Below the pieces are notes generated by a model that had not been told where the DNA came from, searched no databases, and was given only the letters and a program-made list of their open reading frames with translations. From Thermodesulforhabdaceae bacterium (GTDB taxonomy: Bacteria > Desulfobacterota > Syntrophobacteria > Syntrophobacterales > Thermodesulforhabdaceae), in the NCBI GenBank assembly GCA_037482015.1, contig JBBFKT010000007.1, positions 44,407 to 108,406 of the forward strand: a stretch of DNA of 64,000 nt. The letters run 5' to 3'. Below, in pieces: positions 38,669 through 49,600 of this stretch. The first letter of the stretch is position 1. Every line of letters starts with the position of its first letter. Made by a program: the position numbers and the translations under genes.

Positions 38669-39061
38669 TCAACCCATTAAAATATTTATCAAGTCGCCAG
38701 AAATTTTACTTATTTTATAACGAACCAATCCCAAGGACACAGTCTTATCAAACAGAATAACCAATATAAATTGATCGCCTATTTTACTGAAATGCAAATT
38801 ATATTTCTCACCTTTATGAAAAAGAAGAGTGAAATCTTCTTCACCAACCAGACGAGCTATTTCGGCAGTGGCACCAAAATTAGCAGCAGAAAGAGCCGCA
38901 AGAGGTAAAACGTCTTCTAATGGATAATTGCCCTTCTCAAATACTAAATTTCCAGCTGTATCAACTAAAAAAACGTGTTCAACACCATTTTTTATCAGTT
39001 CACGATCAACCAGGTTAAAAAGCCGCGATTGTTTCTCTTCCGTGAGTATTATATCTATCAT
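38669..39061 (-). CDS. Roadblock/LC7-domain protein (MglB-like)
   Basis: About 130 residues from the ATG at 39061, which has GGGAG upstream. A single roadblock/LC7 fold is visible: VFLVDTAGNLVFEKG, LAALSAANFGATAEIARLVG and ILVILFDKTVSLGLVRY. Such proteins bind MglA-type GTPases and act as GTPase-activating partners or scaffolds. The start overlaps the stop of the pseudopilin gene by four bases. Confidence 0.87.
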   Translation of the reverse strand: MIDIILTEEKQSRLFNLVDRELIKNGVEHVFLVDTAGNLVFEKGNYPLEDVLPLAALSAANFGATAEIARLVGEEDFTLLFHKGEKYNLHFSKIGDQFILVILFDKTVSLGLVRYKISKISGDLINILMG

Positions 39062-39489
39062 TGTTGTGACTCCCAACTTACTATATCTGCATTTTCTCCT
39101 TCACCACCCTCTTGCCCATCCGCTCCCAAAGAATAAAGATCATATTCACCATGTTCTCCAGGGCATTTATAAACATAATCATTCCCCCATGGATCCTTGG
39201 GAATACCTTTGGGAAGATATGGGCCATCCCACTTTGGAAGTCCAGGATTTTTTACTAACGCTTGTAATCCCTCTTCTGTAGTGGGATACCGTCCTGCATC
39301 CAACCTAAAAGTACCAAGCGCCGACTCAAAGAGAGCAATCTGGGCTTTCGCTACTTTTTGCTTTGAACTTCCAACTTTCTGAAAAAGCTTAGGAGCAACA
39401 AGCGCTGCGAGCAAACCAAGAATAATCATAACAATAAGAAGCTCAATGAGCGTAAATCCCTTGTTCCGACCCGTACCATCAAACAGCAT
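39058..39489 (-). CDS. gspG: GspG-type major pseudopilin
   Basis: 143 residues. The prepilin peptidase site KGFTLIELLIVMIILG is near residue 10, followed by the hydrophobic N-terminal helix. The C-terminal domain has the typical GspG motifs GRYPTTEEGLQALVKNP, WDGPYLPKGIPKDPWGN and YDLYSLGADGQEGGEGENADI (calcium-binding loop). It forms the shaft of type II secretion pseudopili. No other gsp gene is nearby, so it is an orphan at the head of the chemosensory cluster. Confidence 0.93.
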   Translation of the reverse strand: MLFDGTGRNKGFTLIELLIVMIILGLLAALVAPKLFQKVGSSKQKVAKAQIALFESALGTFRLDAGRYPTTEEGLQALVKNPGLPKWDGPYLPKGIPKDPWGNDYVYKCPGEHGEYDLYSLGADGQEGGEGENADIVSWESQQ

Positions 39490-40106
39490 TTAGAAAAACC
39501 TCCCTAAAAATGGTCACATTGATTCAATGACTTTTGTAATCTCACTATAAATTAATTACGTTTTTCCTTCAATAGCTTTAAGAGGGTATTCTAAAACTTC
39601 CCTTATGGGGTGGCGAAACATAAAAAAGCAGGGACGAAACTCAGCTTGGAAGACCCTTCCCAGACTCAGGTAGCTAAAAATGACCTCAATATATGATTAA
39701 CCACACATAACTGTAGGGGCGGCGCATGAGTCGCCCCTGCAATTCTATTACGGAGCTTTTAGAACACCCTCATAGCTTTAATGGCTTATTAATGCCCACT
39801 TTTTGTTGCCTTGTTCTAACGCTTAGACCTATAGCTATAATAATATATGTAAAAACTTTCAAATCTAGAGCTTTAACCCCCGTCCACATCTACATAGCCA
39901 TTTGTAAAACCTATTAATTAACTGGAAATAAAAATTATATTTTATTTAACTTTTTATTCCCCATAAAAGCTTTTATCCTGGATAAACTTTGTTGCATGAG
40001 TTCAATTTTACAAAAATGTAAAAACTTGAAGAACCCATCATCCCAAAATTAACAAATTTGTCTATTTTCTCGGGCATTCACCTACCAAAATCAAACCACC
40101 AAGGCA
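39490..40106. other. Gene-free AT-rich spacer between the chemosensory cluster and amt
   Basis: About 600 bases with no supportable gene on either strand. It holds the palindrome at 39712-39741 and several AT-rich runs near 39840 and 39910-39970. It should also contain the start of the reverse-strand transcript for gspG onward; no convincing -35/-10 pair was found there. Confidence 0.6.
39712..39741. repeat. 30-bp imperfect palindrome, GTAGGGGCG family
   Basis: TGTAGGGGCGGC is followed by GCATGA and then GTCGCCCCTGCA. The arms match except for two positions. It shares the GTAGGGGCG / CGCCCCTAC core with the elements at 1332, 55033 and 55345. Confidence 0.75.
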
Positions 40107-40122
40107 TGGAACAATGATTGCT
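40107..40122 (+). promoter_or_regulatory. Sigma54 (RpoN) promoter upstream of amt
   Basis: TGGAACAATGATTGCT matches the consensus TGGCACnnnnnTTGCW with a single difference. It lies 67 bases before the amt start, a normal distance. Nitrogen control of amt-glnK by sigma54 is well known, which supports the call. An enhancer (NtrC) site was not seen. Confidence 0.82.
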
Positions 40123-40189
40123 TTAGAACATTCTGCGTAAGCTAGAGCTAAACCAAATTTATAAACTCTTTAAGAGGAGGGTTCAGGTT

Positions 40190-41831
<1,642 letters not shown>

Positions 41832-41845
41832 AGGAGGCTACAACA

Positions 41846-42562
41846 ATGAAAAAGGTTCTGATAATACAGCATCTTACTTACGAAGGTCCTGGGACCATAG
41901 AAATCTACTTAAGAAAAAGCAATATATATTTTGAACCCCGTAACCTGAACCGTGGAGCAACCCTAGAAGGATGTAGCGATTTTTCACACATTGTGGTTAT
42001 GGGAGGTTTCATGGCTGTTTATGAAATGGAAAAATATACTTTTCTCAAAGAAGAGATGAAATTTCTTGAAAAGGCTATAAAAAAAGGCAAACAAATCCTG
42101 GGTGTCTGCCTGGGTGCTCAAATGCTAGCACATGTCTTAGGAGGAAAAGTCTATAAGGGTCCTAAGGAAGAAATAGGATGGTATGAGATAGAACCCACCG
42201 AAGATGGCATAAAGGACAAATCTTTTTCTAGGCTTATCTGGGATGACAAAAAAGTGAAAGTTTTTCAATGGCACGGCGACACTTTTGATCTTCCTGAAGG
42301 AGCTACTTTGCTGGCATCTTCCCAACTATATCCAAACCAGGCTTTCTTGTGGAAAAATAATGTATATGGGCTTCAATTTCATATCGAAGTTGATGACAAA
42401 ATGATAAGAGAATGGTTTCCGGACGGTTCCTATCTGCCACCCCCTTTTTCCTGGAACACTTTCTTTGAAAAATCCTTTTCTTTTTATGAATCTTTTTTTG
42501 GTAAAACAAAAACTAGATTATTAGGTGGTTTAACCTGCATTCATCAGTCACAGGCAGATTAA
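41846..42562 (+). CDS. Class I glutamine amidotransferase (GMP synthase-like GATase domain protein)
   Basis: 238 residues with AAGGAGG upstream. The nucleophile elbow GVCLGAQMLAHVLGG (Cys near residue 92) and the GLQFHIEVDD region (His and Glu) complete a Cys-His-Glu triad. No synthase domain is attached. It follows glnK by 14 bases and so is likely part of the sigma54 operon. It may release ammonia from glutamine or a gamma-glutamyl compound; the true substrate is unknown. It is the last gene of the AT-rich backbone. Confidence 0.85.
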   Translation: MKKVLIIQHLTYEGPGTIEIYLRKSNIYFEPRNLNRGATLEGCSDFSHIVVMGGFMAVYEMEKYTFLKEEMKFLEKAIKKGKQILGVCLGAQMLAHVLGGKVYKGPKEEIGWYEIEPTEDGIKDKSFSRLIWDDKKVKVFQWHGDTFDLPEGATLLASSQLYPNQAFLWKNNVYGLQFHIEVDDKMIREWFPDGSYLPPPFSWNTFFEKSFSFYESFFGKTKTRLLGGLTCIHQSQAD

Positions 42563-42694
42563 AAAATTTGGTTCTCCGCTCGCATCCCCCTCTTCATAAT
42601 CACTCTTCGCTGCCGGGATATCACCTAACCTGTTGACATGCAACATCTTTTCAAAGAGCGGCAGTTTCCCGAGGGGCAGAAACCCTGCCTGCGT

Positions 42695-42716
42695 CCCTGC
42701 CGCGCTTGCGGCAGGG
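42695..42716. repeat. Perfect 9-bp GC hairpin inserted in the left repeat copy
   Basis: CCCTGCCGC at 42695-42703 pairs with GCGGCAGGG at 42708-42716 over a GCTT loop. It is part of about 30 bases that the right copy of the repeat lacks, so it looks like a small inserted palindromic element. Confidence 0.65.
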
Positions 42717-42735
42717 GCGTTGATTCTGGTTTCCG

Positions 42736-43775
42736 CTACAGCCCTAACCGGGCCGCCACATCCTCGTAATCCGGGTCCTCGGCGTAGAGTTTCTCGAGCT
42801 CGATGCGCGCCTGCCTCGGTTCCCCGAGATCCTCGTAAACCAGAGCCAGTTCATACCGGAGAGCTCGAAGCAGTTCCTCGGAGCGGTCTTTCTTCCTGCG
42901 CAGGGCACCCGTCAGGGTCTCCCGTGCCGCATCCAGAAACCTAAGCCAGCGCAAAGCCCTGGCCTTGTACAGCAACAGCGCTGTGTGGACCGGCGTCTCG
43001 TTCTCGATCCCTTCGGCCAACTGCACAATCTTACGGCAGACGTTCTTGTCACCCGGGTGGACGTCCAACAATAACTCCGCAAGGGACAACTTCACAACTA
43101 TGTCGTCTGGTTCAATCTGCTGTAAACTCTCCAGGTAGGCAATCGCATCCCCCAGCTCTCCTTGCGCTGATAGACTTCCACCAAGCCCAGCAGCACACCC
43201 CGGAGATCCGGTCCCACGTGCGCGGACACTTCGTCAGTGATGGGAAGACTCATGGTGGCGGAAATACCGTATTTGGAGAATAAGTAGCCCAGACGGCTGT
43301 GCTGTTCTGAGGCCGCCGTCAGGTACTTTTCAGCTTCTTCCAGACGATCCTGCTTAAGGGCCAGGAAACCGGCAAGGTAAGCGCCGTCGGCCAGGTGGAC
43401 GGACTTCTCGAGGTATTCGAGGGCCTTGTCTTCGTTGCCAAGAACCAACTCCCGGCACCCGTCCACCAGAGCCTCCTCATCGCCCGGCGTGATGAGCCGC
43501 TTGAAAAATCCCAAGGTCAGGCGGTCTTCCGGGTTAACCGTTGGGAAGGCCGGAGTTGAATAGGACGCGCTTTTACCGCCACCTGACATCCCACTCGGAA
43601 GCGTGGTCGTGTAGAAAAGGCCAGTTCCCGGAATGCCCACCGTAACCCGCTTGCCCTTTGGACCGATGGTAAATTTCGCTCCGCGCGGTCCGAACGAAAG
43701 GGACCCACCCAACTTACTCAGGTTCAGGGTCACGCCCGGTGCGATCTTGATTCGTCTCCAAAGGCACCGAACCGC
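42736..43775 (-). pseudogene. Frameshifted DUF4236-TPR gene (left copy)
   Basis: The 5' part (43098-43775) encodes the DUF4236 N terminus (IAPGVTLNLSKLGGSLSFG, IGPKGKRVTVGIPGTGL) and first helical repeats. The 3' part (42736-43095) encodes the remaining repeats in another frame. Compared with the intact copy at 55779-56819, one base is missing in the G-run at 43149-43153 (TGGGGGATG instead of TGGGAGGATG). The native start codon is also replaced: the frame runs upstream into a pglZ fragment. The gene is therefore dead, or makes only a fused truncated product. Confidence 0.85.
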
Positions 43776-43961
43776 CTTTTCGGCAGGTCTTCCTATACCT
43801 TTCGCCTCGATGTTGCCGTGGTCCGAGGCAAGGTAAACCTGAAAACCTCGGATTTGGAACAGTCTGAGAAGGTCCCACGAGAATCTCTGCCTAGCCCATT
43901 GCTGAACCTGATTGCGGATCCATGCCCACCCAGTCAAAGCAATCACCATGGCTCCGACAAC
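43775..43961 (-). pseudogene. pglZ: Fragment of a pglZ (BREX) gene
   Basis: About 62 codons upstream of and in frame with the broken DUF4236 gene read ALTGWAWIRNQVQQWARQRF ... GFQVYLASDHGNIEAKGIGR. The SDHGN-EA-G-GRP string is the conserved metal-binding end of PglZ proteins (alkaline phosphatase superfamily) of BREX systems. Everything before and after it is missing. It directly follows the helicase gene, where pglZ sits in type 3 BREX loci. The PglZ assignment rests on motif recall, without a search. Confidence 0.65.
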
Positions 43962-46648
43962 CTGCTTGCAATGTCCCGCCGCGACAGCACCCGAGAGCAA
44001 AGTTCCCAGCGGTCCCGGTCCGGATCCACATGGCGTTCGTAGCGAATCTCAAATGCGTCACGTGCCTGCTTCCGCAGATGCAGGTACTTGTCCATCATCT
44101 CCTCGAGCTTCTCGATGTCTTCTATCCACTCGTCGTCAATCGTGTCGGGAAGACTGCCGAAGATGTCGTAGCGGTCTTTCATGCGCCGGGATAGGGCAGC
44201 GTAAACTTTCTCGTCCTGTGTGTCATGGTACACGAGGTTCAGCATGTCAACCGTCTGCCGCCGCTGGCCGAAGCGCTTAATACGCCCAAGGCGCTGTTCC
44301 AGGCGCGAAGGATTCCACGGCAGATCCACGTTGATCATGGTGCCGAGAGTCTGCAGGTTGAGCCCCTCACAGGCTGCATCCGTGGCAACAAGCAGTCGGA
44401 TCTCGTGCTCGCGCACCGCCGCCTTGATGTCCTCGCGCTCCACCAAAGCAAAGTCTCTGCCCCGGTAAATCCCGCTCTTGCCAGCTCCTGCGTAGATCGC
44501 AACAACCTCGCCGGGAAGCTCGGCTGCGAGGTAGGCTGCAAGAGCCCGCACCGTGTCGTAGTACTGGCTGAAGACGATACAGCCGTGTTCGAGCCAGGTC
44601 CTCCCTTCGGTTCGGTGTTCGGTGAGAAAGTACTTCACCGCCGCCATCTTCGGGTCGCGCGCTTCCGGCCTAGAAAGCTCCTCGATGATAGTGTCAAGGA
44701 AGCCCGCCTCCTCTTTCGTGAGCTCTTTGAGCACGCCTTCGAGCCTGCGTTGCTCTTCCTCCTCTTCTAGCAACTCCCGGTTTCGCATCTTCTGAGCGGT
44801 CGCAAGACCGGAGGCAAAGCTTGAACAGATACGCTGCAGGAGCAGCGTCTTCATGAAGCCGGCTACCTTGGATCGCTTGCGCAGGGCGGCTGTGAAATCT
44901 TCTGCCGCTTGATAGGCCAGGTTGAAAGGATGATTGGTAACCAAGCCCAGGCCATCGAAATTCACCCCAAGGTAGGTTCCGGCGGGTGCATCCGGATCGG
45001 GATGCACCTCGACGCCGATGCGCTCCAAGAACCCCTGTTCCTCCAGGGTTCGCCGACGGCGCAGCACAGTGTGACGGACGATCGGATTGTTGTTGCGCAG
45101 GAAGTCGGGGGCGAGCGCCTCACTCAGAGCCTGTTGCTCCGGAAAACCGAGCGAACCGAAGCCAATGTCGATAAAAAACTGGTCGTCTGAAAGGTTCAGC
45201 TGGAGCCGCAGGGTCGCGAACAAAGAATGCTCGCTTGCAGGCGGTAGAGGATTTCGCAACCACTCCCACGCCTCGCGCTCATCGGGAGGGTGTTCCTCGC
45301 CCTTGACCACGGGCAGCGCCCGCTCAAAGTTGGCCCAGCGGCTGAATGGCTCTCGTCCCAGCACGAAATCGGCCCCCCCGCTGAGAATCCGCAGCAGGTC
45401 CCACAACTCGTGCACTTCGGTCTGGATCGGCGTAGCCGTACCCAGCAGCAGATGGCGAGTGCGTGGGGCAATCTTAAGCATGAAGTCCAGCAGGTTGTTG
45501 GGCTCCTCCTCTCGGTTGCCGAGCCCGCCGCGGCGGCGGGCTCGATGGGCCTCATCCAGGATCACCGTGCCGTATTTTCTTTTGAGCAAGTGCTCCCGTT
45601 CTTCCGAGTCGTGGAATATAAGCCCCGTAGAAACAATGGCGATCTGCATCGGGCAGCGGGTGATGTCCTCGGGTCCACGGGTGCGGATTTCGTGACCCTT
45701 GTGGTCGATCCAGAGTTTCTTCGTCGAAGACCAGACGGCGCTAGGAATCCCGAGTTTGTCAAGGAGTTCCGTCTGCCACTGGAGTGTCAGGGTCGCCGGA
45801 CAGAGGATCAGGACCGGCCCATCATCGAGCAGCACCGAGACCAGGGCGCTCGTCGCTAGCGACAGTGTTTTGCCCAAGCCAACATCGTCGGCCAGTAGCA
45901 GCCGGGCTTTGCCGTAGATTTCGCGATGTTCCAGGAAGGTTGTGACGAAGGACCGCTGCCAGGGCTGTAGCTGTTCGCCGCCGCGGTAGATGGGGGCTTC
46001 CGCCAGCGCCGCGCCCGGCATCTCGTCCGGAGCAACGTCTTGAAAGCGGACCTCGATGCGCTCCGAGATCCGCTTCACTTCCTCGACGATGGCCTCAGGT
46101 AGCGGATAGGCTTCTTCCCAGAGGGCGGCGAACTCCTCCTCCACCCAGGCAACGCCTTCGGGAGAAGGGTCCTCCCAGAGGATCTCGTAATTCTGGGCGA
46201 AGGCGCTCTTAGACTCGTTGATGGAGCCCAGAAAGCAGGTCTTGCTGCCGTCGGCCAGCTCGATGACCCCGGCCTTGCCGTGGATGAAGACCCGGTCCTT
46301 AGGCACCACGCGAATCTCGAGCCGCCCGCTTGCGAGCAACTCGTAGAGCCGTCGGTAGCGCTCGCGATGGAGCAGCGCCTCGACCTCAGGCGTGGCCTCG
46401 TTCCAGCGCTCTTTCAGCGCCGTCTCCCGGGCATGCCTGGCCACGGCCAGGTCGGCCGCATCCAGCTCGCTGTTGCACACCACCTGCACCTTGGGGATGC
46501 TTGCGATCTCTTCGCCCACCAGCTCGAAAATGGAGCTGCGGAAGTAGCCGGCGATGCGGCGGTAGGCCCGCGCGCCCTTGAGCTTCTCGTTCAAGAAGGC
46601 GTGATCGAGCCGCTGGCGGCGCGAGGAGAAGCGGCGGATGCCATCCAT
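43943..46648 (-). CDS. PLD-SNF2 helicase of an anti-phage cassette (HmaA/BrxHII-like)
   Basis: 901 residues. The first about 200 residues are a phospholipase-D-like domain (HGKAGVIELADGSKTCFLGS, then NES). From about 240 there is an SF2/SNF2 helicase: Walker A LADDVGLGKTLS, DEAH box VILDEAHRAR, LLLGTATPIQ, then the C-terminal RecA fold with VATDAACEGLNLQ and QRLGRIKRFGQ. It should translocate on invading DNA and may cleave or tether it via the PLD part. It follows the methylase gene by one base. This protein type is found in type 3 BREX (BrxHII) and in helicase-methylase-ATPase defence sets. Confidence 0.87.
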   Translation of the reverse strand: MDGIRRFSSRRQRLDHAFLNEKLKGARAYRRIAGYFRSSIFELVGEEIASIPKVQVVCNSELDAADLAVARHARETALKERWNEATPEVEALLHRERYRRLYELLASGRLEIRVVPKDRVFIHGKAGVIELADGSKTCFLGSINESKSAFAQNYEILWEDPSPEGVAWVEEEFAALWEEAYPLPEAIVEEVKRISERIEVRFQDVAPDEMPGAALAEAPIYRGGEQLQPWQRSFVTTFLEHREIYGKARLLLADDVGLGKTLSLATSALVSVLLDDGPVLILCPATLTLQWQTELLDKLGIPSAVWSSTKKLWIDHKGHEIRTRGPEDITRCPMQIAIVSTGLIFHDSEEREHLLKRKYGTVILDEAHRARRRGGLGNREEEPNNLLDFMLKIAPRTRHLLLGTATPIQTEVHELWDLLRILSGGADFVLGREPFSRWANFERALPVVKGEEHPPDEREAWEWLRNPLPPASEHSLFATLRLQLNLSDDQFFIDIGFGSLGFPEQQALSEALAPDFLRNNNPIVRHTVLRRRRTLEEQGFLERIGVEVHPDPDAPAGTYLGVNFDGLGLVTNHPFNLAYQAAEDFTAALRKRSKVAGFMKTLLLQRICSSFASGLATAQKMRNRELLEEEEEQRRLEGVLKELTKEEAGFLDTIIEELSRPEARDPKMAAVKYFLTEHRTEGRTWLEHGCIVFSQYYDTVRALAAYLAAELPGEVVAIYAGAGKSGIYRGRDFALVEREDIKAAVREHEIRLLVATDAACEGLNLQTLGTMINVDLPWNPSRLEQRLGRIKRFGQRRQTVDMLNLVYHDTQDEKVYAALSRRMKDRYDIFGSLPDTIDDEWIEDIEKLEEMMDKYLHLRKQARDAFEIRYERHVDPDRDRWELCSRVLSRRDIASRLSEPW

Positions 46649-46649
46649 C

Positions 46650-49600
46650 TCAACCTATCCTCTGATTGCGCACCGCCTCGGCCAGCACACGGGCTGCGCT
46701 CGCCTCCTCGGGGCGGATCCACCTGAGCCGGTCAGCCAGGTAGTCGGCGAGAGCAATGACGCGCTCGCGCTGGGTGATGTCGCCGTAATAATCGGGCACG
46801 TTGTGGGTGAGGTGCCTGAGCACCTCGTCGGTTTCCACCTTCTTAACTAACTCCATGATGGCGTAGAGCACCGCTCGCAACACCGAACCATGCAATTCCG
46901 AGCCCTCTCCCATTTCGCTGCGCCCAAACTCTACTGCCGACTTGAGCCGCGCCCTGTTGGCCCGCCGGTCGCCCATGAGCGCGTAAAAATCGCGCACTTT
47001 GAAGGCTTTGGCGAAGTTCTGGTAGTTGTCCAGCGTATGCGCGCCGCGTGATTCCAGATCCAGCATTTTGAGGTAGAAGCGCTCGGCGCCGGAGAGATTC
47101 TCCCACAGCCGCCGGTCGATTCCTTGCGGCACCAGGCACTGGTTGGCGGTGTCCACGGCGAAGGCAATGAGATCGTCAACGAAGGTGGTCTCGCCCTTGA
47201 TGCGCGGGCGGATCGCCTCGGTGGTCATATCACGGCCGTCGATGCGGGCGTAGCGGGTAAGGCACTTGAGCGCCGCGGCGTAGCCGGCCATCTGGAGATC
47301 GGCGTCCTCGAAGACATTCTCGTCTCGGTATAGGCCCCGGGCCTCCTGGTTGAGGCCGGTGAGCATCTTGACCTGCGCCTCGACCTCTTCCTGAATCTCC
47401 CAGGCCAGGTCGTCGCGGGTGGTCTTGAGCTCACCCTGGCGCTTGCGGCAGACAAGGAGCACCGTGCCCTTCACGTAGCTCCCCTCGCGCAGCGCACTGT
47501 CGGTCTCGGTGACCACATACCAGGCGGCGGTCACCTGCAGGCCCGCGGCCCAGACGATGTTGGCCATGTCGGCCCAGATGGCGCCGGACTGGTGGGTGAA
47601 CATGATGATCTGAAGGCCGTTTTCCGGCATGCACTCGGTCATGCGCTTGTAGGCGGCCACCATCTTGCGGCGGAATTCCTCATCCTCGCCCTTGATGGCC
47701 AATGCCCGCCGGCTGTCCCAGACCCAGCCGGCGAACTCCGGCGGCGGGTTCTTCCGCAGCCAGGCGATGAAGAACTCGAGGATCTCCTCGTACTTTACCG
47801 CGTCGCCGTAGGGGGGATCGGTGATCAGAATGTCAGATGGGAAGGTCAACTGATCAGCAGGGAGGCTCTCAACTTTTGCCTCGATTCTTGTATCAAACGG
47901 TAAAGACTTCACCTCTAGGTCTAGGAGAGTGACACAGTATCCGAATCCTCGGCATCCGTAGTTGAACAGAGTGTTCAACGCCTGATTCATGAACGTGTTC
48001 TTTACCGCGCCGCCACCGCCATCGTGGATACTCCAGATGCAGAGGCGTGAATTCCAGTTCAACACCTGCGTCAACCCGAACTTCAGCCGCGCATCGCTGG
48101 CCCGATTGATCAGGCCCCCCAAGAGCAACTGCCGCGGATTGAATAGATGGTGCCAGTGGGTCCAGCCGCGCGTGCGGATCGGCTCGTCGGTCTTGGCTCC
48201 TGGCTCGATGCGCATGTCGGGCACCCAGCCCTTCTCCTGCCACTCGGCCAGGTGTTCGGCCACGTACTTTTCCACGATCCGCTCACGCTCGAGGTCCTCG
48301 TCCGTTACCGACCGGAACTCGTACTCGAAGCCCTTACCGTTTTCCTTGGGTCGCATCCACTGAATGCAGTAAAGCCGCTCCTGGAAGATGTCGTCTGGCC
48401 TCGGCTTAAAGTCGTGCTTTTCCCACAGACGCAACCGGTTACCGGTCGTGCCGTCGGGCTTTTTGTAATCACCGCGAAGGGTCGAGATACTGGTGCGATA
48501 CTCGCGGCCGTTCACGGTGTGGACCAGGTACGGGTCCTGGCCACGTCCGTCGCTTCGCACCGTGCCGAGCTCAGCGGCCTCAAGCTCCGCCTCGCTCACG
48601 CCCGAGCGGATTGCGATGTCGTAGCGTTTGTTCGCCAGGTCGGGCACCAGCTCGGCGATCACCCTGTAGCCCTTGCTCACCACCCGGGTCGGCAGGAGCG
48701 GCACCATCCAGCCCGTCTGCGGGCAGCGCGCCTCCACGCAGTAGAGGAACACCTTGGCCCGCCAGCCGTTGCCGTCGGTCTCGATGCCGAGCCGGTCAAT
48801 CTCCGCCTGCACCTTTTCCACCAGTGCCTGCTGATCGCGCTCAAGCTGCTTGCGCTCTTCTGGTGCGCCGCCCACGATGTGAAACGCCCCCCAGGTGAGC
48901 ATGCAGGCCACGGGGTTGAGGTCCGAGGCATAGACATCGCAACCCAGCCGCGCCGCCTCAAAGGGGATCTGGCCCGACCCGCAGAAGGTGTCGGCTACCC
49001 TGGGCCGGCGACCGAAGCGCATGATGCCCAGCTGCTCGACGAGTTCTGGGAAGGAGTGGGCGTCGGTGCCCAGGTGTTTGTTGACCTCTTCCCAGATGTG
49101 GTCGTGCACATCGGGCACTTCTTCGGGTCGATAGGAGGCTTTAACCAGCTCGCGATAAGGAACCCCGGGCAGGAGCTGCGCCTCAAGCTGGCGGCGCTCG
49201 CGTTCGGGCAAATCCTTGCGCCAGGCGACCCTGGCCTTGTCGTAGGCCGGGTTAGACCAGTCCACCGGCGAAGAGGCCGGCAGGGCGTCGTCGGGAGTGA
49301 CGGTGAAGTAGTCCCGGATGCGGGCCAGCGAGAGCTTCTCAAGGATTTCCTTGGGCTTTGGCCGGCGCTTGGCTCTGGCGGCCAATGAGAGGTCGTCCAT
49401 GCCCATGAGCATCTCGAAGATCTCGATGTCGCGCCTGGGGTTGTCCGTTGCCGGCAGCAGCGCTCCCAGCACACAGGCTTTGGCCAGGATCAGGGGCTTG
49501 CGGCCCTTCCAGTAGGAGCCCAGCGCTGTCAGGGTCTTTCCGTGGACCGCCATCTGCTCCTTGTAGGCCTCGGCCGAGAGCTTCTGCACCGGCAGCAGAC

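Larger units (their letters stand above)
42585..43775. repeat. Left copy of a ~1.2-kb direct repeat flanking the defence cassette
   Basis: The left copy matches 55657-56819 in the same orientation. The match includes about 150 bases of 3' flank (for example ATATCACCTAACC and AACCGGGCCGCCACATCCTC) as well as the DUF4236-TPR coding sequence. The two copies lie about 13 kb apart and enclose the whole helicase-methylase-ATPase block. Copies this similar can recombine and delete or circularise the block. Confidence 0.85.

Noticed and set aside
43776..44000. The 75-residue N-terminal stretch as a natural part of the left DUF4236 protein
   Set aside because: The intact copy starts at the DUF4236 domain itself; the stretch instead carries a PglZ-like SDHGN motif and overlaps the helicase gene end.
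48147..49388. Long forward frame of 413 codons opposite the DUF1156 methylase
   Set aside because: It is the antisense shadow of a GC-rich, clearly recognisable methylase gene; no ribosome site and no family resemblance.
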